From assembly GCA_900660155.1 (NCBI GenBank), contig CABFPE010000280.1, forward strand, positions 565,104-629,103: DNA of 64,000 bases, in the 5' to 3' direction. Source of the DNA: Hofstenia miamia (lineage: Eukaryota > Xenacoelomorpha > Acoela > Hofsteniidae). Positions 46,975-59,362 of the stretch are shown here, piece by piece (position 1 is the stretch's first letter; each line of letters starts with the position of its first letter). Under the pieces are notes generated by a model. That model was given only the letters and a program-made list of their open reading frames with translations, did no database searches and was not told where the DNA came from. The position numbers and the translations under genes are program-made.

Positions 46975-47930
46975 AAGAATATTCAATGTGTTGATGTAAT
47001 GCTTTGTCGTTTGCTTTAATGATGGTAAAAATATTTAATTTTTTAGTAATAAGTTTATATTTAAACGCTTTCTTGTATATGTTGTTAAGCTTAGATACAG
47101 ATGTTACTGATTCACCAGCATATACTTGTATGCCGTAAATTATAGTAGAATTAACTAGGGAATTAAATAAAATTTCAGTTTCATCTTGATTTAAAAATCT
47201 TTTTAATTTTAATATTATATAGACATTTCTCATTGATAGTTTATAAACTTGAGCAATATGCTTTTTAAATGGAAGCTTGTTATTTATGGTAAATCCAAGA
47301 TATTTCATTGTTGTTACTGAGGAATAGCAATCAATTTTAGATATATTATCAAGAAATTTTCTCTTCAATGGTATATACACATAGGATTATCAAATAGAGA
47401 CGTTGATTAGTAACTTTCTTCTCTCAAGACGACTTAAGGTCGTCACAGTCTCAACCGTCAATGAAGATGATCAGCACTGCAAACTTATTGCGCCATTCCT
47501 GCTCTCAGCCAAAATGAGTTATTCGCGCTGCACTCATTTCTAAGGGATCATATGCCTCCATCCTCTACCCTTAACACATGCGCACAACAAGAAGCTCGCA
47601 AAGAAAATAATAGGACACTGATGANTACTGAGGAATAGCAATCAATTTTAGATTTATTATCAACAATTTTTTTTTCAATGGTATAATCATTTCCAGCGAC
47701 TTTCTATAAATAATTTCAAATTTGTTTTCTTCATACCAAGATTTGATCTTATCAATAATTAAATGTGTTAAGTCTACATTTTCAAGAGTTGGAAGACAAA
47801 TCAGTGTATCATCAGCATACTTAATAATAGAACCATTTGTAATATTAAAGAGTCTCAATTTAAAGAATAAATACATATATTGAACAGAAATGGGCCACAA
47901 TGATAATGGTGAATGTATTACAAATGACAA
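46975..47930 (-). mobile_element. LINE family C fragments around a scaffold join
   Basis: 47930-47630 encodes GSIIKYADDTLICLPTLENV, the catalytic block. 47372-46975 encodes MKYLGFTINNKLPFKKHIAQ and a thumb to ALHQHIEYS. Between them, GAGGAATAGCAATCAATTTT occurs twice (from about 47320 and from about 47628), the second copy starting right after the single N at 47625. The two halves come from different copies: downstream of the shared part they diverge. The piece 47395-47624 is unrelated and has a higher GC content. Confidence 0.7.
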
Positions 47931-48374
47931 AGAAGTCAGTAATATCTTAAATAATAGATTTGTGAAATGAATGACAACCTAAACACAAAGTTTTTAAACA
48001 TTTCTATCGTAATCATCGCAATATAAGAAAAAAATGATGATCCTTATAAACCAAGATTTATTACCTTCGTACCTTCGTAGAATTTTACAAAGAAAATTAA
48101 TTAGAAGAAAGCGTAACTGTTTCTACGGGCATGGAAGAACAAAGTTGTTTACTATCGGAATCATTTACTTTCATGACGATCTCAGCATCTGCCATCTTTA
48201 TATTTTCTAAAATACTAGAAGAAAGAAGAAGAAGAAGAAGAAAAATCTATATTCAGAAATTGTTTTAACAATAAATAGAAATATTGATAACAAATTCTGA
48301 AAGCGTCAAGAAAGTAATACAAAATTAAACAAAGAAAAGAAAACAATGACTATTTACAAATAAAAAGTGGTTAA

Positions 48375-49741
48375 CTTGGGCTATGGCGATTGCTAGTTTC
48401 TATTAATAGAGTAATCAGGATTATAAAATTTATAACCTCGCCATTTCAGTTTTTTTATATTATAAGTGCAAAAATATTTTTTAATATTCATTTTAAAGTT
48501 TTTTAATCTACTTATTTGTTTAATATATTTTGGTAATTCATTCCACACATTTATAGCTGTGTTTAGAAATGAATTTTTCATTATTCGTTTCTTATACCTA
48601 ATAGGTTGAATTATGTGTGTTCTTTTATTTTGTTTTTTGACTAATTTTGCAGCAAGAAAGTCATTTTTGTAGTATGGGAAAGTATTGTTAACTATTTTGA
48701 AGAACGTCGTTAAGACATTTATATGGATGTAACATTGCGGATGTAAAAATAATTTTGAAATTTTTCTATATTCATTATTCTTATTAAAGCTATGATTATT
48801 TACTGCTACTTTAATAGCCCAATTTAGTTGCACTTGGAATTTCCTGAGAAATTGTTGATTTATATCTGTGTAGAGTACATTGGCATAGTTAAAATGACTT
48901 AATATTAGAGCATATATTAATTGAATTTTTGCTTTAGTTGGAAGTTTTTGAGAAATTAAGTTAATTGCTTTAATCGATATGGCCATTTTTCTAATAACAT
49001 GATTTAGTTGCTCTTCAAAATTTAGATGTATGTCAAAAATTATTCCGAGGTACTTAAAAGACTCAACCTGTTTTATTTGAATGCCGTTGAAATTAAGTTT
49101 GTATCTTGAAGTATCAGTAGATTTAGTTTTTGATTTAACAATACAGAATTGAGTTTTTAGTGGATTTACTCTTAGTTTTATAGAGGCAAAATATTTAGCA
49201 AGAGAAGCACAGTTTGTTTCGAGAGTTTGAACCGCTTTTTCGGGAAATTTATTAGAATGAAATAATATTGTGTCATCTGCATATTGTATAACGTCACATG
49301 TTACTTGCTCGGACAAATCATTTATGTAAATATTAAATAATAACGGACCCAAAATTGTACCCTGTGGAACCCCATTTTTAGTGCATACCCAATCTGAAAA
49401 AGATTCATTAATTTTAACTCTTTGCATGCGATTGTATAAGTAACTGGAGATAAGACCTATGCTGTCATTAGAAAAACCTAGAATTTTAATTTTTTGTAGT
49501 AAGATACTGCGGTCTATGGAATCGAAAGCTTTCGAGAGGTCTAAGCAAGCAATTGCTGAGTATTCATTATCATTTATTGTTGATCGCCATTTTTCTGTAG
49601 CTTGTATTAAAGCGTCGCTCGTAGAAATACCTTTACGAAAACCATATTGTGTTTTGGAGTAGAGATCATGTTTACAAAGATGTTCGTTAATTTGATTAAA
49701 AAGAATTCGTTCAAAAATTTTGCTGATTGGAGAAGTGATCG
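48375..49741 (-). mobile_element. LINE family B, best-preserved copy
   Basis: A continuous minus-strand frame of about 450 codons covers most of the reverse transcriptase: ITSPISKIFERILFNQINEH, ACLDLSKAFDSIDRSILL, GVPQGTILGPLLFNIYI, QYADDTILFHSN and FKYLGIIFDIHLNF. It then runs through the C-terminal RNA-binding-like region FLNTAINVWNELPKYIKQI to a stop at 48393. The clade looks CR1/Jockey-like. The 5' part (endonuclease and ORF1) is missing; the copy begins abruptly at about 49741 where it abuts LINE family A. The intact frame suggests it is the youngest LINE here. Related fragments lie at 40495-41575 and 51150-51910. Confidence 0.85.
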
Positions 49742-50200
49742 TGAATTTATCAATAAATCCACATCTACCGGTGTTTTTCTTCCAATTATGAACTTTGTTC
49801 TCATTGCGCTTTGGTAATCCCTCCCCAAAGAGAGCATCCGTAAGTGATTTTAATTAGCACTAAGGAATTATACGTCTTAATTCATCATTATGGCAACCCA
49901 GATACTTCAGTCTTAGTAAAAGGAAAATCATGGATGTTGCAGAGGATATGGCTTACTAGTATGTGTATTAAATTTGCCAATAACCTCAGCTGCTCTATCA
50001 ATTTTATCGAAAAAGAACCATTGGAGTTGCCATGAGCAAAAACATGTGATTTTACATAATTGTAACTAGCATCAACGTCATTAACTACAATATTATAATA
50101 TGTTGGTTTTCAAACAATGCCTTGAGGGTAGAAACTTCACCAGGGGATGTGTATTTTTCTGTCCCGAAATTGATTACTAGTTAGTAACGAATTTCAGTAA
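49742..50200 (-). mobile_element. LINE family A fragment, antisense copy
   Basis: The reverse complement aligns with 45890-46490: shared blocks include GGTGAAGT, ACATATTATAATATTG, GACGYTGATGCTAGTTACAA and CATGGATG with GAGAGGGATTA. It carries internal deletions. It stops where family B starts, which suggests that family B inserted into it. Confidence 0.65.
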
Positions 50201-50589
50201 GCAAGATGATAGCTACTGTTATGTGAAAGTATGTCAAATGTTTTAGACATACAAAGCTACGATATGGGAATCAATATGGAATTCCATCCTATTCTGTTAA
50301 TATTTTCCACCTCAGCCAGCGCCCAAAACTAAATTCCCAATCTATCTGAATTGTTGTGCATCATCACAGTTAAAGTAAGGCGAATTTTGTAGGGTAGCAG
50401 TGGTTAGGGAAAGGCATAGACAGCATCTTTTGACCATGTCTGATATGCGTAAATTTATATTTTTTAAAAAAGTGAGTGTATTTAGAAGTTATCGTGAATA
50501 GATATCGAGTTAAGATAAGTTATTTTTTAAGGTAGACTAAGGGTTCTGCATATCTTGGTTCTTATTGAAAATAACGTTTGAGCCATATA

Positions 50590-50800
50590 GTGCAATTTTG
50601 CTGAAAAATCACAGTGCAAATAAAATTTTAGATTCTCATCAAAAGCGGTGAACAATAATAATAATGATAAACTACATATTTAGTAATAACTTCCCCTAAT
50701 TACGGTCATGTTTTGTACAAAATTTCATCGCTTTTGAGGGGATGTAAAATTCAACCAATTTAAACATTTTTGTACGGTGATTTTTACGCAAAACTTGCAC
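50590..50800. repeat. Foldback MITE
   Basis: The left arm GTGCAATTTTGCTGAAAAAT, CACAGTGCAAA... is repeated inverted at the right end as GTGCAAGTTTTGCGTAAAAA, TCACCGTACAAA.... The arms are about 70-80 bp and cover most of the 211 bp, so the single strand can fold into a long hairpin. A half copy lies at 62935-63013. Confidence 0.65.
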
Positions 50801-51149
50801 AGAAGAAAAATTTTAATTCAGAAGCTACATCAACTCTTTCATTGCCATTGTACGCTTATTGGCACCATAAACAAACTTCCATTATGTGCTAATGTCCGCC
50901 GATTTGCGAATGACGTAATCATTTGGAGAATCCGTTCTAAAAATAGAATTTGAAAACCCCGCACTTCGCTTTGTGTCGCACTGAATTGTTAAGATTGCAG
51001 ACGACATTTTTCACTGAATTTACACAAGTTTACGTTCAAAGTCCGGTTGTATTTTGCAGCTCAGCAGCAAAAGGGTTAACAATCTATCTTATATGATAGC
51101 AACTTTGAAATCGTAAAAAATTTACACAAAACAATGCAAAATAAAATAG

Positions 51150-51910
51150 TGCGCTTTTGGGCTATGGCGTTCAAACTTCCGTTAGTTAAAGAATTCACAT
51201 TATAAAATTTTAAGCCTCTCCATTTCAATTCAACTATTTCTTTTCAAGAATAATAGAACAGTCGTTTGACACTTTTAAATGTCTTGAATGTATGTAGCAG
51301 CTACAATTCTCTAGGTAAGTAATTCTAGTTTTGTATAGGTATTAACGAATGAATTTTCCATAATTCTTTTTGCAAAGAATTGGTTTCATATTACGAGTGT
51401 AGGGGTGGGGGGTAGTATTGCTTACGATCTTAAACAATGTTGTTACTATATTTATATGAATTAGGCATTGAGGATTTAAGAAGTTTTTACTTAATGTTTT
51501 GTATTCATCATTATTAAAAACAGAATATTTGTTTATTGCAAACTTCATTGACCATTTCAACTATAAATTTTTATTAGGAAATTTTCATTCACATCTGTAT
51601 ACAGCACATTGCCATAATAAAAATGAATTAAGACTATAGCATGTATCTATTGAATTTTAGCTTTTGTACATAGCTGCTACGATATGATACTGAGTTCTTT
51701 AATTGAAATAGCTTTTCTTTTAATGATGCTATTAAGTTGCTCTTGAAAAAATTAGTAATGAATCAAACGTAATTCCCATGTATTTAAAATTGTCCACTTG
51801 ATCCATTTGGGTGTCATTAACATTTAACTTATACTGAGAACAATTTTTTGAGTTAGCTTTTGATTAAATTATACACAAATGAGTTTTGGTAGGATTTCAA
51901 CTGTAGTACA
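51150..51910 (-). mobile_element. LINE family B fragment, decayed
   Basis: Minus-strand translation includes WSMKFAINKYSVFNNDEYKT and LNPQCLIHINIVTTLFKIVS, aligned with WAIKVAVNNHSFNKNNEYRK and LHPQCYIHINVLTTFFKIVN of the 48375-49741 copy. The 3' terminus TTTTGGGCTATGGCG is shared. Many indels break the frame, so it is an older copy. Confidence 0.75.
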
Positions 51911-51914
51911 GACG

Positions 51915-53250
51915 TGCCAAGACAAAAGACAAGGGACTTAATTGACTTCCTACACAAAGGTTGGAATATCACTCATTAATAATCCAGAAATATATTTGCA
52001 AAAATAGAAGGACAATCGACCTCATTCTCAAGTTTGGACATGCAGACCATCAGTTCTTCAACATCACTGCTTCAAAAGTAACATGCCTGTAATTTGCACC
52101 TTGCATTACAAACAGTCACCTCAAACGTTGGGCAGATTGAAAATCAGTTCATATTCTATGAGGAATAGATGGAAACGGACGTTGGACAGCGGAAGACTGT
52201 AGGAAATCGATATAAATGACTTAATCAACATTGTGCAAAAAGTTGAACTTGACGAAGCGTATCAACATCTTGTGAACGGAATTCTTTAGGCTGCACAAAT
52301 CAAGTCGCGCACTAGCAGATGGTTTGATAAAGAATGTCGGGAAAAGCACCTCCAACTCAAGCAACTGAAAATACTTTATGAAATTACTAAAATAGATTCC
52401 GCCTTGAAGAGTTAGTGGTTTGCACAACCGAATATTAGAGCGTTATTAGCATAAAAAAGGCGATTTCCAAATGAAAGAAGAAACAACTTTGCTCAACAAT
52501 GCCCAGAATACACCCTGGATATTAGACTACACAAAACGACTTCGTAGAATGTCTCATTCCCATGTAAAGCTGGAAGTTCAATTCTTAAGGTTATACAACC
52601 AAAATAATATGGAATCATACATAGTGACGATGGACTATCTTGATAGTGCAATGAACCGTTTGGGAAACTTGAATAACAAACCTATGGGGCAAAACAATTT
52701 AGCTGGTGAAACATGTAAAGTTCTCTATAAATTATCTAGGTGTAGTTTGTCCCATGCTATTTAATTGCATCTTGGAAATCGGAAATTTACCACGTCCATG
52801 GAAAGAGAGGAAGGTACTGTGCAAAGGTGCTGGTTGCCGAGAGAAGCCATAGAGATATTCACTGAAGTGCGTGTCATTTAAGGGTTTCACGAAACTGATA
52901 GCCAATCATTGCTTATGGTATGAGGCCATTGTGGCCAGATTTGAATAAAGTTCACCACAGAATGATTGAGAGAGGCAAGGTAATCTTTTTGAGAAGGTTG
53001 CTGCGTTTGATTCATTTAGCTTCAGTATAAAGACCATGTTCATGGTGATAATTACGTGCTCCGAAGACATTATACGAACATTAAATCTACTGCCAACAGT
53101 GGAAAATATAACGCATACACACAAGATGTAGCGGATAGGAAAGCATGCTGTACACCAGAATTCTTTTTGTCTCCTGCAATGACACAATGTCATTGCAAAA
53201 TCTCTGGATCGTCCTTTCGGAATATAATCACTCGTTTTTCAATTCGCCGA
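51915..53250 (+). mobile_element. Decayed LINE of another family
   Basis: The segment 52290-52420 reads SRWFDKECREKHLQLKQLK, the conserved W-F-D-x-E-C motif found between endonuclease and reverse transcriptase in several LINE clades. LPRPWKEREV at about 52790-52820 looks like the start of the reverse transcriptase (P-x-x-W-K-x-x-x-V). Beyond about 52920 only short broken frames remain and the catalytic motif is not visible. The boundaries are approximate. Confidence 0.5.
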
Positions 53251-53579
53251 TCTGCATGCAGTAAATGAAAATTCGATAATGAAGTATTTGGTGACTGCAT
53301 GTATCCAATATTTGGAGAGATGACGACCACCTATCATTGTCTTTCGTAAAGAATGAAGTCAAAATCCCTTAGGCAAATCTCACGATTCCTGTCTAGATGA
53401 TTTTAGTTAACGCAATTTCGAATAGTTTTTAATGCATATTTCAATATTTCTGTAAACCTAATCAGGTGAATAAATTATCATAGAATAAATTACTAAACAT
53501 TTTAAAATACTTTTCTATCCTGAATAATAAATAAGATGAGAATTAAGAAATTATTGCTGCTAGTGAAAGGATTTAAAAA
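53251..53579. other. Spacer downstream of ProRS
   Basis: No coding frame or element end could be identified. Confidence 0.4.
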
Positions 53580-53585
53580 TTTATT
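53580..53585 (-). promoter_or_regulatory. Poly(A) signal of ProRS
   Basis: AATAAA on the minus strand, 34 nt after the ProRS stop codon. Confidence 0.6.
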
Positions 53586-53619
53586 ACAAAGCTATTATTA
53601 CAAAGCAACAACCCTATGG

Positions 53620-56600
53620 CTAATAACTTCTTCCGAAAATTGTATAAAATTCAGCCTGCTTAGGACACTTGGGCAGTATACATTTCAATTTCTTAACTTC
53701 TTCTTCGGAACAAGGCTGCTCGAATGGTATGCATAAGCTCTTTGCACCCATGGCAGGCCCGTCGGGAGAAAGACTATCCTCACTAAACGAATTTTAATGT
53801 TAAAAAAATTTCACAACTGTTGCAGAAACGCCATTTATAACACATTGATAAACATCAGAAATTTATCGTAGTCGTAGGCCTAGACAGTAATCGTCAAAAA
53901 TATATTTTCATACTTTCATAAAATAAAATATATTTTTTATGTTTTGTAAAAATACATCCAGAAATACCAAAATAGTTTATATCGGTTTTATTCGAATGCG
54001 AGGCGCGTCCGTCTCGTTTAATCCTTTAGTAAACTGCGTTTACCACCTGTTAACCATTGTTTGTAACAAAACATTCTGGGACGGCCCAGACTGTCGATGG
54101 TGTTGTTGTAAACTAGACACTGAAAAAGTTTTTTCCAAGCTACAAATACATTTCAGTACTAAAATATATTTATTTTTCAAGTTTTAAAATACAATATATT
54201 TTTTTTGAAAACCACTATTTAAATACAATATTGGCGATCACTGGGCCTAGAGCAATAATGTTAAAAGTTAATTTTTTTTCAAAATTCATTTTAAGTTGGC
54301 TAGATTAATGAACTGAGATGAATCATAAATGAAGAAACTCATGACATTAAGATATTTATATTTTCACTAAAACATTCATTCTAAGAAAATTGTATTTCAA
54401 AGAAAAAAACGAATAAAACGAATTCGGAAAAAATGTCTTGTAACATTATCACTCTAGGCTCACTATATATTGAATTCACATTGTACCGTTAATTTTAAAT
54501 TTAGTGCAGTATAGTATAGTATAGGCTACTACAATACAATAAAATTACACTATAATTTATATCAGTAAGCCAAAAAAGTGACAAAGAAATATTGTATAAG
54601 GATAGAATTAGCGGCAAATATTTGAAGAATTAATATAGCAAGTACAACAAACGAGTTGAAATGGCATTTATTACGTCTGTGAAAATGGAGTGTCACTCCT
54701 CATTGTAACTTAAATTTTGAAAGCAGTCACTAACATTGACGCATTTCTCCCACTGAATTAGCAGGAGTTAAAATACCTTTGAAAAGAATCGGTCTGGCAT
54801 TAAACATTCATTAACATCCTTCATCATACTAGCAAGTTCTCATATTTCATTGCAAAACAAAGCTGTTTTGATTGACGAAATAAATAGTATGTAATAGAAT
54901 GCTTAATCTCTATGCACGCTTCATTACGTGACCAAAACCTTTCTGTGGTAATGTATAACATAAATGGAAAAAAACTTAATCCGGTTGACATTTTAATTAT
55001 TATTAACAGCACTACAATTTGTCTAAATAAAGATATTTTTAAAATATGGGGAAATTTTTAGACAGCAATAAAAAAAGCTTTAAATTTGCGAACATACATT
55101 ATGACGAAAAATTTGTCTAAAACGGAGAATTTCATTTTAAAGCTTAAGAATTCTCGATACTATAACAGTACATGGAAATTAAATACCAGTATTCAAATTC
55201 TATATTCGCGAAATAGAATTCGATTTTGCCAATATGAATGCAATTTGAGAGTGAAAAATTATAATCATGTCAGTAAACTTGTTAAAAAACTATCAAGGGT
55301 TTAAAAGACTAGAGGTATTTAAATAGTTCTGTTTTATTATTTGAAAATAATAATTTATTATTTTATTAATTTAAAGAAAAACAAAAGTCCTTTATGGAAA
55401 TAATAACAATTAAATATTTTTGATGGCAAAATAAGAAGTTCAGAATGGATGCCTGAAGTAGTTTTGAAAGAATAAGTCAACCAAACGAGTTGGCTTCTCT
55501 GAAGAGCAGTTTGTGCCCACAATTTAAAGGTTATTTAGGTTTAAAACATTCATAATAAATTTTTAGTCTAAACTCGCATATTCGAATTGGATTTCAAATT
55601 TCGCACGCCCCTATTCTATATTAACTGGTGCTACTAGTAATGGAAATTTTACTCACCTGGCACTGAGTCGTTTAATTTCTCCTTCACAATTAGGATCTCC
55701 ACAAAATGGAGAAAGAATCATATTTTTATCATTCAGGTGCTTGCAGAATTCGTTCCAATCGCTTGTCATTTTCTTACGTTCACTCATAGTTTTTAATCCA
55801 CTAAAATGAAATTAAGATATATCTACTACCAAAAAAGACAAACTTTTCATATAGAGTGTTATGGATCTTTTCTAAATACTCATTAATGGTCGGTACCAAA
55901 GCATCAAGAGAATGTGAACTTTTGGTGGAAAGATCTCGTCGAGCTATAACGAATTTGTTCTGCTTCATATCTTTGGGTCCAAATTCAATACGAATAGGAA
56001 CTCCCTAAATATCATCATATTTAAGCTTTTGACAAAAAAGTTACTTTTAACTCCCAATGATTAAATTTCCATCCGGGTGAATAGTGATCTCTTGCATCCA
56101 AATAAGTTCTAATTTCGCTCAAAGAAAGTTTCTGTTGAATTTCTTGACATTTCTTGTAAATAGAATCTTTTTGATCTTCACTCATTCCTGCTGTAATCCC
56201 ACAAGGAACAATAACAACCTGAAAGTAAAATCTAATGTGAAGAGCTATTGAATGCACAACTAACTGCATTCGAAAAGTGAAACAATTAAATACACAAAGA
56301 AATTCATAGAAGGTTACCTGGTATCGAGCGACACGGGGTGGAAGAACAAGTCCATTGTCATCCCCATGTGCCATGACTATAGCCCCAATAGTTCTAGTTG
56401 ACAATCCCCAAGAATTCTGATATACAAAGGAGTGACCACCGCTGACCTAATTTGGGTGAAATAAATTATCGCCAAATTCAAACTGACTCACCGGATCCTC
56501 CACCGAAATGTTAAACATCTTTGAAAAATTTTGACCTAAGTGATGAGATGTGGCCCCCTGAATTCCGCGCCCACTATCAGCAATGAATGCTTCACATGTT

Positions 56601-59340
56601 GTAGTGAAATCTCCACCCGCAAAACGCTCTTTCAAAGTTTTTTTACCTACACATGATTTCATTAAATATATTTTATTTTTTTAAAAAGATCAAAATATAT
56701 CATTGCAATAAATATTATAAAATTAAACTAAAGTTTAACACTATTCATTAACGTTGCTTTACATTTCCGTCTTAAGAACAAGTAAAAATTGACATAAATA
56801 AACGATTACACCTGATGGATTCAACACTGCTGACTATACAACAAAAAATAAATAGGATAATATTTGTAGCGAAAATGTGGAGTAACTGCCATGAGAATGA
56901 GATTTCGAAAGTACCAAGTTCTGGATGGTAAATTATCGATAATTCCTATAGAATAATATGGTTTTCTGGACTCCAAATGCCAGATATTGTTATACCAGAG
57001 ACACAAGAACCTTGGGACTCTGATTCTATTAGCTTAGATGACAGTGAAAGTGAGAGTGACTCAGAATAACTGTGAAAAGTGTATTTATGTAGTATAGTCC
57101 TTGATTATTTCATATTGAAATATTGAAATCATTATTATTCATATTTACTGTATATATGCTTTATATATTATCTTCATTATTATTCTTATTTAATATGTGA
57201 TCCCTTTGTATACATTCTACATTATTAATCCCAAAAACTGATGAAGAAAAAGTAAAAAAAAATTATATGTTCAAATTTACCTCAATCATTGATTTGACCT
57301 TCGACCTTTTGGTTAATAAACCATTTCTTATTCGAAAATGCACACAAATATTTTTTCTTACGTTTTGGTTTCTGATTATAATAGTTACCTAGGATCATTT
57401 CACAAAGTTTGGTGGATGTACTAAAAAATGTAATTAAATGTCCCTTTTGGGCATTTTCAAGGTTGTCTGCCCTCAAAATGCACCTATTGAAAAACGTAAG
57501 AAATGACTTTTCTTCAATACTACAACCCATGTACCATGTTCTGGTGTCAAACCTTCTGTACCCAAAAGTGACATTAAAACCTAATTGGCTCCCTGACTAA
57601 CAGTTAAGTTTCTAACAAAAATCACTACCGTCTCTTGCACATATTTAAAACTTATAAATTATTTTTATTAATGTGGCAAAGAATGCGTTAATGTCATTAA
57701 TAAAAAATCAGATATATTAGATAATCTGAATTATACAATTTAATTTATCTATAAATTTCAATGCAATGTTGCTTCAATTACATTAGCAAAAAATAGAAAT
57801 AATCTAAAAATAGCTACAAAATTTAAGTGTAAACCAATGAAATCTTTATCTCAGAAAACTTATAAACATTTTAATATATTAGTAATGAAACTTTTTAAAT
57901 GATATTTTATACCTTTATTGACAGGAATTGCTAATAAATCGGTGTAGACTTTTGCATAAATGTCTAAAATAGTGTAAACCTCTTCAACTGCTTCGGCCTT
58001 TGTTGCAAAAGCACTGTGACCTTCTTGCCAAAGGAATTCTCTGGTACGAAGAAAAGGTTGGGGATGCTTAAATTCCCACCTCTAAAAATTAACTTCAATG
58101 TACTAGTTAATCATTTCCAGGCCAGAGACGCAATAGCACACAATCAGAAAATCTCTCTTCAAAGACATTAGTGCGGAGATATTGTTTAGAATCCTCCTAT
58201 GGGATAAAGGGATGTGAATCAATGTTTGTAAAAATAATGTTTGAAGTATTCCATTCCAGACTTGTCAAAGAGAGGACATTTTTAACCTCGGCTCGGCTCG
58301 CCACATAGAACCGTTCAATGAGGCTCGTTTTAGCTCGATATTTTTTCAAAAAATACTGCATTCTCAGAAATTTTTAAATAGCTCTTCCTAATTATTTAAT
58401 AAACATTTTAAAATATGTTTATAAAAAACGTATATATAATACAAAATAAGAAAAATCTGCATAAGCAAATTAAAAATCAGAACTATAAATTGGCTCGGCT
58501 TAATAAAGGCTCGTTGTATATCAAATGCTTTGCTCAAGCTCGGCTCGTTAACAAGTCTGCTCCATTCCACATTGTGAACTATTACACATCGTTGGAATTG
58601 TAAAAAATGCACCACTCAACAAATTTTAAAATATTTATATTTAAGGTTTCAAAGTTGTAAACTTTGAAAACGGTAGTAGAAAATCTAATACTTGTACTTA
58701 CAACAACATTGTTCCACTGATTGAGTTTAAGAGGAAGATCACGATGACTTTGAATCCACTTGGCATACGCAGGATACATTGCGGTTTCACTAGTGGGTCG
58801 AATAGCGATGTGCTCGGCCATGTCGGAATTACCGGATTTAGTAACCCATGCCACCTAGAAGACATTGATAAAGAATTTAAGTAAGAAATTAGCAAACCTC
58901 AGGCGCGAAATCCTCAATATGATCCTTTTCCCGTTCAAGAGCACTTCTGGAAATAAAAATAGGGAAATAAGCGTTTTCAACACCCAACTTCTTAATTTCG
59001 GCATCAAAGAATTTTTGAATTTGTTCCCAAATGAAATACGCCCAGGGTCGAAGAATGTAACATCCAGAAACATCATAATACTAAGTATTTTGTAATAAAC
59101 TTAATATTAACAATGTCTTACTTCAATCATCTCCGACTTAACAATGATTTGAGTGTACCAATCAGAGAGATTTTCGCTTTTCTTTGCTTCTAACCCCAAT
59201 CTATTGAAAATTGTGAATATAAAAACAACATAAAAAATAAGAAACCTTGTTTGCTTTTTTAAGCCAGTTTCCTCTTTATCTGGCTCTACCGATTTGTTAG
59301 TTTTGTTTTCCGAAGACGCTGACTTGTTTTTTGAAGTCAT
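53620..59340 (-). CDS. Prolyl-tRNA synthetase, stand-alone, complete
   Basis: Eleven exons on the minus strand: 59340-59246, 59200-59122, 59080-58898, 58854-58702, 58081-57913, 56646-56492, 56446-56318, 56218-56045, 56004-55844, 55800-55657 and 53782-53620. They join in phase through GT-AG introns into 534 residues. The enzyme attaches proline to tRNA-Pro in the cytosol. Residues 1-30 are a Lys/Ser-rich linker ending in [12 protein letters not shown], the sequence that in human EPRS precedes ProRS. Class II motifs follow: [37 protein letters not shown] and [19 protein letters not shown]. The anticodon-binding domain contains [20 protein letters not shown]. The C-terminal zinc domain keeps four Cys (FCGDPNC; CILPKC) and ends GRSY as in eukaryotic ProRS. 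No WHEP domain precedes it, and the GluRS stop lies 523 bp upstream. Two introns are only 43 and 45 bp; others reach 1.9 kb. Confidence 0.95.
58259..58561. mobile_element. hAT-type MITE in ProRS intron 4
   Basis: Perfect 8-bp direct repeats CCATTCCA (58251-58258 and 58562-58569) flank a 303-bp insertion. Its ends are GACTTGTCAAAGAG and, inverted, AGCAGACTTGTTAACGAG, sharing GACTTGT. GGCTCGGCTCG-type units sit near both ends (58290-58330 and 58492-58555). The perfect target duplication suggests a fairly recent insertion. It makes up nearly half of the intron and does not touch the splice sites. Confidence 0.8.
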
Positions 59341-59349
59341 CCTATTCTC

Positions 59350-59362
59350 CTAAAACATAAAC
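59350..59362 (-). promoter_or_regulatory. 3' splice-acceptor-like site 9 nt before the ProRS start
   Basis: Minus-strand TTTATGTTTTAG ends at 59350, followed by GAGAATAGG and the ProRS ATG. A 9-nt leader is too short for an ordinary 5' UTR after a cis-intron to be the obvious reading. It fits a spliced-leader acceptor, or a 5'-UTR intron with a short second exon. Confidence 0.45.
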
